From Candidatus Atribacteria bacterium (GTDB taxonomy: Bacteria > Atribacterota > Phoenicimicrobiia > Phoenicimicrobiales > Stramentimicrobiaceae), in contig JAGYIZ010000002.1 of NCBI GenBank assembly GCA_018402425.1, positions 42,308 to 106,307 of the forward strand: a stretch of 64,000 nt of DNA, read 5' to 3'. The notes beneath the pieces are model-generated. The model searched no databases. It was not told the origin of the DNA and was given only the letters and a program-made list of their open reading frames with translations. Position numbers and translations under genes: made by a program. Below, one piece after another: positions 57,170 to 64,000 of this stretch (positions are counted from its first letter, which is position 1; each line of letters opens with the position of its first letter).

Positions 57170-58711
57170 GTGGAAGACATTAATACATCTATTTTTTCTA
57201 TTGCAACAATTTTGTTAGGCATATTGATTGGCTTTTTATTAACTAATTTCTTTGCAAAAACAAAATTGTCATCATCAGAAAAAGCCTGCAAGCAAATTAT
57301 TGAAAACGCTAATAAGGAAGCTGAATCAATAAAAAAGGAAGCTCAACTTCAAGCGAAAGAAGAAGCTTATCAAATTATAAGAAAAAGTGAAATTGAATGT
57401 CAACAAAAAAGAAATAAGTTAGAAAATATCAATGAACAACTTATTAAAAAAAGCAATAATCTTGTACAAAAATTAGAAATGATTGAAAAGAGACAGAAGG
57501 ACATTACTATTAAAGAACAAGGGGTTGAAAAAAAATCACAAGAAATCAATCAGATCTATCAAAAACAAAGAGATGAATTAGTGAGGATATCAGGATTAAA
57601 CATTGAAGAAGCGAAAAAAGACTTATTAAGTAGACTGGAAAAAGAACTAGATCATGAAGCGGGTAAATTAATAAAAAGTGTTGAAGAACAGGCAAAAGAA
57701 GATGGAGAAAAAAAAGTACGCAATATTATTGCACTAGCAATTCAACGTTATTCTTCCGATTATACTGTAGAATCCACAATATCAGTAGTTACTCTTCCAA
57801 ATGAAGATATGAAAGGAAGAATTATTGGTAGAGAGGGAAGGAACATACGAACTTTTGAAAGAATAACAGGCGTTGATTTGATTGTTGATGATACACCGGA
57901 GGCAGTGATAATTTCGGGCTTTGATCCAATTAGACGTGAAATTGCTAGAATTGCTTTGGAGAAATTGATTACTGATGGTAGAATACAGCCAGCAAGGATA
58001 GAAGAAGTAATCGAAAATTCTAAAAAAATTGTTGAAACTAATATAAAAGAAGAGGGAGAAAAAGCAGTATTTGATACCAACGTCAGAAATGTAAGTCCAA
58101 AATTAATTAATATTTTAGGTAAATTAAAATATAGAACAAGTTATGGACAAAACGTTTTACAACATTCAAAAGAAGTAGCATATTTTGCGGGAATCATGGC
58201 TGATGAATTAGGATTAAACGCTACTTTCTGTAAGAGAGCGGGGCTTCTGCATGACATTGGAAAAGCAGCTGATATGGAAATAGAAGGCCCTCATGCCTTA
58301 ATCGGTGCAGATATTGCCAGGAAAAACGGTGAATCGCCGAAGATTGTAAATGCCATTGCCGCTCATCATGAAGATGAAAAACCTGAAACAGTTGAAGCGA
58401 TTCTTGTTCAAGCCGCAGATGCAATTTCAGCTTCAAGGCCAGGAGCTAGAAGGGAAATGCTAGAAACTTATATTAAGAGGTTGAAACAATTAGAGGAAAT
58501 CGCCAATTCTTTTGAGGGTGTTGAAAAATGCTATGCAATTCAAGCTGGACGTGAGATAAGGATTATAGTTAATCCCGAAGAAATCGATGATTATTTATCA
58601 GCTAAGTTATCAAGGGATATTTCCAAGAAAATCGAAAAAAACATAGATTATCCCGGACAGGTGAAAGTTAATGTTATCAGGGAAACACGTTCAGTCGAAT
58701 ATGCTAAGTAA
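57170..58711 (+). CDS. rny: Ribonuclease Y
   Basis: Membrane-anchored endoribonuclease initiating mRNA decay. Seen: one N-terminal membrane segment ([18 protein letters not shown]), a long coiled coil (about residues 35-190), a KH domain with [19 protein letters not shown], and an HD domain with the metal-binding [10 protein letters not shown] and [12 protein letters not shown]. At 513 aa it is full length. The start is odd: AGGGGGTGG directly overlaps GTG 57170, leaving no spacing; the ATT at 57179, about six bases beyond, is an alternative non-canonical start. Confidence 0.95.
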   Translation: MEDINTSIFSIATILLGILIGFLLTNFFAKTKLSSSEKACKQIIENANKEAESIKKEAQLQAKEEAYQIIRKSEIECQQKRNKLENINEQLIKKSNNLVQKLEMIEKRQKDITIKEQGVEKKSQEINQIYQKQRDELVRISGLNIEEAKKDLLSRLEKELDHEAGKLIKSVEEQAKEDGEKKVRNIIALAIQRYSSDYTVESTISVVTLPNEDMKGRIIGREGRNIRTFERITGVDLIVDDTPEAVIISGFDPIRREIARIALEKLITDGRIQPARIEEVIENSKKIVETNIKEEGEKAVFDTNVRNVSPKLINILGKLKYRTSYGQNVLQHSKEVAYFAGIMADELGLNATFCKRAGLLHDIGKAADMEIEGPHALIGADIARKNGESPKIVNAIAAHHEDEKPETVEAILVQAADAISASRPGARREMLETYIKRLKQLEEIANSFEGVEKCYAIQAGREIRIIVNPEEIDDYLSAKLSRDISKKIEKNIDYPGQVKVNVIRETRSVEYAK

Positions 58712-58786
58712 AATAAATATTAAATTAAGTAATTATTAGTATAGTTTAATGGGATAAATTATATAAATCTTGCAAATATAAAGAAT

Positions 58787-58836
58787 AAAAAAAGAAGGGG
58801 CTATATGAAATAAAAAATATATCTCCTTCTTTTTTT
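58787..58836 (+). terminator. Terminator after rny
   Basis: AAAAAAAGAAGG (58787-58798) pairs perfectly with CCTTCTTTTTTT (58825-58836), with an AT-rich inner stem CTATAT/ATATAT. The 3' arm supplies the T tract. It closes the recA-recX-rny block before miaB. Confidence 0.8.
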
Positions 58837-58967
58837 AATTTTCGAAATAATGCTTATTTATTAAAAGAGAATTATTTACTTGTGAGTATTGAATTATTTA
58901 TAATATAAAAAATAAGAATAAAATAGAAAAAGATAACAAACAATAACAAATAGGAAGTAAGATAAAT

Positions 58968-60320
58968 ATGTTCAAGTATTATATTAAAACTTTTGGTTGT
59001 CAGATGAATGTAAATGACTCTGAATTTATTGCTGGCCAATTAGAAGATATGGGATACGAAGTCACTGCAGATATAAACCAAGCTAATATTGTTATTTTAA
59101 ATACATGCTGTGTAAGAAAAAAAGTAGAACATAAAATATATAGCATGGCAGGAAAAGTAAGCCAACTAAAATTGGAAAAACCCGGGCTTATTTTCGGGAT
59201 TTGTGGTTGTTTAGCACAAAAAGAAAAAGAGAATATTCAAAAAAAAATACCCCTAATTGATTTAATATTTGGACCTTCTCAAGCTACTTCCTTTAAGGTT
59301 ATCTTAAAACAATTTTTATTAAATAAAGAAAGAAAAATAATAAATTGTGATAACCGAAAACAATTTAGCTTACAAAATATACCAATAAAGCATCATAGTC
59401 CAATTTCGGCCTTTATACAAATTATGAAGGGATGTAATAATTTTTGCTCTTATTGTATTGTACCCTATACACGGGGGCCGGAAGAGAGCAGACCACCTGA
59501 GGAAATATTATATGAAATAAAGAAATTAGCAAATTCTGGTTACAAGGAAATATTTTTACTAGGGCAGAATGTAAATTCCTACGGAAATGATATTATAAAT
59601 CACGATGATTTTCTAACTTTATTGTTGAAAATAAATGAAATAGAAGGTATAGAAAGAATCAGATTCACTACTTCTCATCCTAAAGATTTTAATTTAGACT
59701 TAATAAAGGTTATAAAAAAGGGCAAAAAAATATGTGAGCATATTCACTTACCAATGCAATCCGGTTCAGATAATATACTGAAAAAAATGAATAGAAAATA
59801 TGATATGAAACAATATTACCAGATTATAAAACATATTAGAAAAAATATACCGAATGCCAGCATAACAACTGATGTAATGGTTGGATTTCCAGGAGAGACA
59901 GAAGAAGATTTTGGATTTACAGTACAGGCGTTTAAAGATATTCAATTTGATTCTGCTTATACCTTCATCTATTCAAACAGAGAAAAAACGCTGGCTTCAC
60001 TTTTTAATAGACAAATTAGTCTTCAAATTAAGAAAGAGCGATTGTGGAAACTGATTGAATTGCAAAAAGACATCTCAATCAAAAAAAATCAACAAATAAT
60101 AGGAAAAACTGTAGAAATATTAGTTGAAAATATTTCCAAAAAAGGAGTCAAACATCAATATTGGGGTAAAACGAGAACAAATAAGGTAGTTGTTTTTTTA
60201 AATAAATGTGACGAATATGAAGGCAATGGAAGCTTGATTGGGAAATTAGCATATATTAATATCCAACGCGCAGATGCTTTTACATTGTATGGAGAACTTG
60301 TTGATGTCAAAAATAGATAA
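58968..60320 (+). CDS. miaB: tRNA-2-methylthio-N6-dimethylallyladenosine synthase MiaB
   Basis: Radical-SAM methylthiotransferase acting on i6A37 of UNN-decoding tRNAs. Seen: YIKTFGCQMNVNDSE, LNTCCVRKKVEHK, GICGCLAQKEK for the first cluster, KGCNNFCSYCIVPYTRGPEESR for the radical-SAM cluster (split here between residues about 150 and 171), HLPMQSGSDNILKKMNR, and a TRAM domain at the end. At 450 aa it is normal. It overlaps miaA, whose product makes its substrate, by 17 bases. Confidence 0.96.
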   Translation: MFKYYIKTFGCQMNVNDSEFIAGQLEDMGYEVTADINQANIVILNTCCVRKKVEHKIYSMAGKVSQLKLEKPGLIFGICGCLAQKEKENIQKKIPLIDLIFGPSQATSFKVILKQFLLNKERKIINCDNRKQFSLQNIPIKHHSPISAFIQIMKGCNNFCSYCIVPYTRGPEESRPPEEILYEIKKLANSGYKEIFLLGQNVNSYGNDIINHDDFLTLLLKINEIEGIERIRFTTSHPKDFNLDLIKVIKKGKKICEHIHLPMQSGSDNILKKMNRKYDMKQYYQIIKHIRKNIPNASITTDVMVGFPGETEEDFGFTVQAFKDIQFDSAYTFIYSNREKTLASLFNRQISLQIKKERLWKLIELQKDISIKKNQQIIGKTVEILVENISKKGVKHQYWGKTRTNKVVVFLNKCDEYEGNGSLIGKLAYINIQRADAFTLYGELVDVKNR

Positions 60321-61272
60321 TATTATAATACTTACTGGACCAACTGGAACTGGGAAGACTGATATATCCATTAAAATTGCACAATATATCCCTGAAATTG
60401 AAATAATTTCAGCTGATTCAATGCAAGTATATAAATATTTAAATATTGGCACAGATAAGCCTAAATATGATATTTTGAACAAATACGTTCATCATTGTAT
60501 AGACCTTGTTGAACCTTCGGATAATTATGATGTTATGCAATACACGAAACAAGCTCAACAATGTATTGAAAATACTCTGTATCGTGATAAAAAACCTTTA
60601 ATCGTAGGAGGAACAGGGCTTTATATAAAATCACTTATAAAACCAATTTTTAATGGTCCTGGCAGAGATCAAAATATCCGGAACAAATTATCTGAGTTAG
60701 TAAAAAAGAAAGGAAATAGGGTTCTATATAATCAGCTTGCCAAATATGATCCTGAATATTCGAATAAAATTAGTCCGAATGATACAAAAAGAATAATAAG
60801 AGCATTAGAAGTATTCTATTTAACAGGAAAACCATTATCGTATTTTCACCAAAATGCTAATAGCAATAAAACGGAAACAAAATATAATTACTACATTATC
60901 TGTATCCACATGGATAGAAAAAAACTTTATCAAAAAATTAATGAACGTGTTGAACAGATGATAGATAATGGTCTTATAGAAGAAACAAATAGGATAATTG
61001 AGAAATATAAATATAAAAATATTAATTTAAATATGTTAAATTCGATGCAAGGTTTAGGATACAAACAAGTTATCTCATATTTAAAAGGAAATATTTCTAA
61101 GGAAGAATCTGTTGAAATGATTAAAAAGGAAACTCGTAATTTTGCAAAAAGACAATTGAGTTGGTTTAAAAATCAAATACCAGTAGATTGCTGGATAAAT
61201 CTTGATGATTATAAAGATATTCAAGAATGTGTAGAAAAAATATTATCTATCATGAGGGAGAAGGGATATTAA
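60304..61272 (+). CDS. miaA: tRNA dimethylallyltransferase MiaA
   Basis: Transfers a dimethylallyl group to A37 of tRNAs, giving i6A, which MiaB then methylthiolates. Seen: P-loop ILTGPTGTGKTDISIK, SADSMQVYKYLNIGTDKP, PLIVGGTGLYIKSLI, TKRIIRALEVFYLTGKPLS, and MQGLGYKQVISYLKG. ATG 60304 begins the conserved sequence and has GGAG ten bases upstream; ATGs at 60274 and 60289 would add a few residues. It is the last intact + strand gene. Confidence 0.95.
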   Translation: MSKIDNIIILTGPTGTGKTDISIKIAQYIPEIEIISADSMQVYKYLNIGTDKPKYDILNKYVHHCIDLVEPSDNYDVMQYTKQAQQCIENTLYRDKKPLIVGGTGLYIKSLIKPIFNGPGRDQNIRNKLSELVKKKGNRVLYNQLAKYDPEYSNKISPNDTKRIIRALEVFYLTGKPLSYFHQNANSNKTETKYNYYIICIHMDRKKLYQKINERVEQMIDNGLIEETNRIIEKYKYKNINLNMLNSMQGLGYKQVISYLKGNISKEESVEMIKKETRNFAKRQLSWFKNQIPVDCWINLDDYKDIQECVEKILSIMREKGY

Positions 61273-61274
61273 TA

Positions 61275-61444
61275 AATATCGCACCCGCATAGCGGGTGGT
61301 TTAAGAATCCTCTAAAAGAGACTTAAGTTTTAATTAGACAGTTTTTTCTCTGTCTTTTCTCTTGATCTCTTAGCTATCTTTTAAAAGAGCTCTTTCATAC
61401 TATTTTTTGTCTGTTTAGGATTTAAGGAAAAATATTTTAGTTTA
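61275..61444. repeat. Dispersed about 170-bp repeat, copy B
   Basis: It begins AATATCGCACCCGCATAG with a perfect CACCCGC-atA-GCGGGTG hairpin and runs through TTAGACAGTTTTTTCT, TTAGCTATCTTTTAAAAG and GTCTGTTTAGGAT, all shared with copy A at 47820-47987. The internal second hairpin is weaker here (CCTCTAAAAGAG). It starts three bases after the miaA stop. Both copies have the same orientation and both directly follow the last gene of a block. Confidence 0.85.
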
Positions 61445-61463
61445 AGGCCTTGGGCCTTATTTT
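61443..61463 (+). terminator. Terminator-like hairpin after miaA
   Basis: TAAGGCC, loop TTG, GGCCTTA, then TTTT. It abuts the end of repeat copy B and could end the miaB-miaA transcript. Confidence 0.5.
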
Positions 61464-61719
61464 ACTTAAGATATCCCTAACGTCAGAAGTGGTTGCAGAT
61501 TTTGTCTAAATTTGGCTCTATTTTATTTTTTAAAGACCTCTTCATATTCGCAGATCGCTATCAATCTGCTGAAGTGTTTCATACTAAATTGAGTTTACCC
61601 CTCAATCCGGGAGATAGTAATTAATCTTATATTGGAATATTGGAATCCAAATTTATTACGAACGGTATTGGCTAGGCAGTCAGGTTTTGAATATTCTTGA
61701 AATTGATATAAGACATTTT

Positions 61720-61810
61720 AATATGCAGTCTGGCAATCATCACACCTAATGTTTATTAGATCCATAACTTTGCGTCCCATCCTTTCGGAATAGTTTGCCC
61801 TTTCTTAATC
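61720..61810 (-). promoter_or_regulatory. c-di-GMP-I (GEMM-I) type riboswitch aptamer
   Basis: Read on the minus strand it contains, in order, AGGGCAAAC, a P2 hairpin ATTCC-GAAA-GGAT with the GNRA tetraloop, the hallmark GGGACGCAAAG, the tetraloop-receptor-like TCTAA, and GATTGCCAGACTGC. These match the order and spacing of the class I cyclic-di-GMP riboswitch. The 3' part (GACTGC, where GGTTGCC is common) is slightly degenerate. No intact gene follows on the minus strand, so it is orphaned. Ligand specificity (c-di-GMP or cGAMP) cannot be decided by eye. Confidence 0.82.
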
Positions 61811-62017
61811 ATATTATCTTCTAAGTTAATTTATTGTCAAAAATATATTTTTATAAAATAATTTTACTCAAATGCCCAAATCCTTCAAAATATGCCCGTA
61901 TTTGGAAAAAATTATAGCTGACTAAGGGTTTTTGTATTTATAAAATAAGCATTTTTAAGATTTCTATACATCACTTCAGAATAGATAGATTGAATATTCT
62001 TATTATATTAATAATAT

Positions 62018-62596
62018 TCAATTAATGAATACATTTTCAATAGTTTTCCCTAATATTTTCTGATAGAACAAATATCTGTCAAGATAATATTCCAAAACAA
62101 ATAAAAAATAGCTCCATTCCCATTTTCCTTTACTACCTGAAATTCTATCAAGAATTTTACGAGTTATAGTAAAAGATTTAGCACGATTTTCAAGCTCTAT
62201 TATATTTTCATATTCATCAATTGCTTCATTTGATTGTTTATAATAGCTTTCTAATGAATCGAATATTTCTCCTTTAAAAAGCTCTTTGCCACAAGTTTCA
62301 ATAAATGTTTCATAAATTCTTTGCCCTTGATTTTTATTTTTTTCAAAATCGAAATAATCTAAAATAGCTTTACCTTGTAATAATATCTCAAGTAAAACCC
62401 ATTCTTTGGCCATTCTAAAAAGTTCTTTTTCATCTGAAACATTATCAATTAATTCAAAACGCCAACTTTTTTCATTCTTATCTTTTACAGCTAAACATTC
62501 TTTAAAAATATCTTTAATTGCGGTTTGTTGAAAGACTATTGAAATTTCGTGGCCCATTTCTTCTGGATTTTTCTTAAGCTTTTCCGATGAATCCAT
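62018..62596 (-). CDS. Hypothetical protein next to a broken methyltransferase
   Basis: I do not recognise this 192-aa protein. It is predicted to be soluble, helical and rich in Glu and Lys, with many aromatic residues toward the C-terminus (WSYFLFVLEYYLDRYLFY). There is no signal peptide and no clear catalytic motif. Its ATG is 11 bases after the stop of the methyltransferase-nuclease gene, with AAAGG upstream, so it was almost certainly co-transcribed and may belong to the same restriction-type cassette. Unlike that gene it is uninterrupted. Confidence 0.7.
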   Translation of the reverse strand: MDSSEKLKKNPEEMGHEISIVFQQTAIKDIFKECLAVKDKNEKSWRFELIDNVSDEKELFRMAKEWVLLEILLQGKAILDYFDFEKNKNQGQRIYETFIETCGKELFKGEIFDSLESYYKQSNEAIDEYENIIELENRAKSFTITRKILDRISGSKGKWEWSYFLFVLEYYLDRYLFYQKILGKTIENVFIN

Positions 62597-62607
62597 TTTA
62601 TTTGCCT

Positions 62608-63188
62608 TTACAGTAATTTTTCCTGTTTTGCATGATTTACCTGCTTTTTAGCCCTTTTGAAGGTAATATCATTCATAGCTTCCTTTGGTGGCCTTTCGAT
62701 ATTCTTGTCTTCATAAAGTAGATCATCTATAGTCAGTTATAGTCATTATCTGGATCTTAGGATAATTTTTTCCGGATGGAGATTGATAAAACCCAGCTGA
62801 AACAGCTTCTTTAACCATAGGCCTTGTTGGTTTTTGCAAAATAATGAATATTCCAATCTCGGTGTTATCTCTTTCCACCACACCTTTTAAGGCATCAATC
62901 ATCCCTATATTGACATTACTGCATATGATCTGTTTTGTTTTTTTCATATTGGGATCATCATGGAAATAAACAATACCGTCAATCCCCCTGTCTGCTCCCC
63001 TCTTCTTTTCAGATTCAAAAGGCCGGGCTCCAACCAACCCTGCTGCTTACCATTAGGAATGATAAGGATCCTGTTTGGCAAGTGCTTCAGCCCCCTCTAA
63101 ATCTACCGGTTCACCGGTTACCTCATATTTAATCCATCGCCAAAAGTATCTTTCAGTCTATTTTTCATTAATTATATAGCTAAATGTG
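62608..63188 (-). pseudogene. Nuclease-like C-terminal domain of the methyltransferase fusion, decayed
   Basis: After a frame change at 63195-63200 the minus strand reads KLQRKWIGIDITHLAI, a stop, NRLKDTFGD, a shift, then YEVTGEPVDLEGAEALAKQ, two more stops in the expected QWW region, then AGLVGARPFES and the endonuclease-like KKRGADRGIDGIVYFHDD. The segment after KQII reads CSNVNIGM, where relatives as I recall them have an SVK-type motif with the catalytic Lys, so it is probably inactive. It ends TIDDLLYEDKNIERPPKEA to the stop at 62608 after another shift near 62735. Confidence 0.82.
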
Positions 63189-64000
63189 TTATATCAATTC
63201 CAATCCATTTTCTTTGTAACTTTTTGCAACAGTTATAGTAGTTCTACATCCGCAAAACGGATCTAATATAAAATTTCCTTTGTTACTACTGGCTTTAATT
63301 ATTCGTTCTAGCAAAGCTTCTGATTTTTGGGTTGGGTAACCTAATAATTCAGGAGAACGATTATATATTTTGCTAATATCAGTCCAAATATCTTGTACAG
63401 GTGCTCCTTTATATTCGCTTTCATATCGTTTTAATCTAGGAACACCACCTTCCTTTTTTGGCCAGTGAAGACGACCTTCCTTATCGTGCTTATTAAGAGT
63501 TTCTAAGGGGCATCTCCAAAGAGTATTGACTCCTTTATATTCATAAGTGTATCCACCACCTGATAATCCCCTAGCTGAAAGGCTAATTCTTTGATATCTT
63601 TCTCCACGTTCTTTATCATATTCATCAAAGAATTTTTCAATATAACCTTTATCAGGAGTTTGCAAGATATTGTTCCAGATTTTTTTATTGCTTTTATTGT
63701 AAAAAAGTATTACATCATGGATTGCCCCATATTGTTGTGAATCACTATGACCAAATGCTCTACGCCAAATAATCTCATTACAAAAATATTTATGCCCAAA
63801 GACTGTATCCATCAAAAGTTTCAAATAATGACTTGCTGTTGGATCACAATGCAAATAAATTGAACCAATTGTTTTTAAAACTCTATGTAATTCAAAAAGT
63901 CTTATAGCCATCATTGTTAGATAAGCCATCATATCATTTTCACCCAGGAAACTTCTTAAAGCTTTTACCAGTGAAGCAATTTTGCTAGGTAAATTTTCAA
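63189..64000 (-). CDS. Site-specific DNA-methyltransferase (N4/N6), partial at window edge
   Basis: Adenine or N4-cytosine methyltransferase domain. The frame is open from the window end: LGENDMMAYLTMMAIRLFEL, then GSIYLHCDPTASHYLKLLMD, EIIWRR, a target-recognition-like middle, GYPTQKSEALLERIIKASS and the SAM-binding DPFCGCRTT near the end. In DPFCGCRTT the usual second Gly (CGCGTT) is Arg, which may harm SAM binding. The catalytic DPPY/F motif lies beyond the window. The frame ends at 63189 through a lost A in an A run (GCAAAAAGTT); the nuclease part follows. Confidence 0.88.
   Translation of the reverse strand, partial: ENLPSKIASLVKALRSFLGENDMMAYLTMMAIRLFELHRVLKTIGSIYLHCDPTASHYLKLLMDTVFGHKYFCNEIIWRRAFGHSDSQQYGAIHDVILFYNKSNKKIWNNILQTPDKGYIEKFFDEYDKERGERYQRISLSARGLSGGGYTYEYKGVNTLWRCPLETLNKHDKEGRLHWPKKEGGVPRLKRYESEYKGAPVQDIWTDISKIYNRSPELLGYPTQKSEALLERIIKASSNKGNFILDPFCGCRTTITVAKSYKENGLELI

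Larger units (their letters stand above)
61273..62017. other. 745-base spacer without an intact gene
   Basis: It contains copy B of the dispersed repeat (61275-61444), a terminator-like hairpin (61443-61463), and a c-di-GMP-type riboswitch on the minus strand (61720-61810). The sequence between 61465 and 61715 codes for nothing I recognise in either direction. On the minus strand the stretch after the riboswitch holds only reading frames of under 20 codons, so the gene it once controlled appears to be lost. Confidence 0.7.

Noticed and set aside
61465..61715. Possible remnant transposase in the spacer after miaA
   Set aside because: The longest minus-strand frames are under 20 codons and none resembles a transposase.
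62935..63132. 65-codon + strand frame opposite the methyltransferase nuclease domain
   Set aside because: Antisense to recognisable nuclease-domain coding sequence and without homology of its own.

Overview
The window is a low-GC (about one third G+C by eye) bacterial chromosome segment, almost entirely on the + strand, made of tightly packed housekeeping genes. Many starts overlap or abut the previous stop. Gene order is Firmicutes-like: asp23-nusB-xseA-xseB-ispA, hrcA-grpE-dnaK-dnaJ behind a perfect CIRCE operator, nusA-ylxR-infB-ylxP-rbfA-nrnA-truB-ribF-rpsO-pnp, recA-recX-rny, and a T-box in front of valS. A RodZ-like gene followed by a DUF4416 gene, together with the missing rimP and ylxQ, does not fit a standard Firmicute. 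My best guess is an uncultured lineage such as Atribacterota (OP9/JS1). That is inference from gene content, not a database result.

Layout. 0-8.5 kb: rimO, an M24 aminopeptidase, glyA, efp, asp23, nusB, xseA, xseB, ispA. 8.5-9.8 kb: heavily frameshifted rph and rdgB. 10.0-10.8 kb: a seven-tRNA array behind a strong promoter. 10.9-22.5 kb: tig, clpP, clpX, T-box valS, folC, comEA, comEC, holA. 22.5-34.2 kb: rpsT on the minus strand, then murJ, lepA, hemW, the heat-shock operon and mtaB. 34.2-47.8 kb: the nusA-infB translation operon, pnp, dut, uppP, ftsK. 48.2-53.1 kb: a BMP-type nucleoside ABC transporter whose permease genes are decayed. 53.1-61.3 kb: rodZ-like, DUF4416, thpR, recA, recX, rny, miaB, miaA. 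61.3-64 kb: the only accessory-looking part. It holds a dispersed repeat, an orphan c-di-GMP-type riboswitch, an unknown gene and a decaying DNA methyltransferase-nuclease fusion, the last three on the minus strand.

The genes mostly serve translation (tRNAs, EF-P, IF-2, LepA, S15, S20, ValRS, three methylthiotransferases, MiaA), RNA turnover (PNPase, RNase Y, RNase PH), proteostasis (trigger factor, ClpXP, DnaK system) and DNA processing (RecA/RecX, exonuclease VII, ComEA/EC, FtsK, pol III delta).

The most unusual feature is patchy gene damage. rph, rdgB, tig, valS, comEC, ylxP, rbfA, ftsK, both transporter permeases and the terminal methyltransferase all carry frameshifts or stops, while neighbours are pristine. 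Single homopolymer indels in essential genes look like assembly error. Stops and altered conserved residues in the permeases and methyltransferase look like real decay. I found no CRISPR array, integrase, phage genes or intact transposase, and no convincing new multi-gene system. The best leads are the orphan riboswitch, the 170-bp hairpin repeat and the unknown gene behind the broken methyltransferase.
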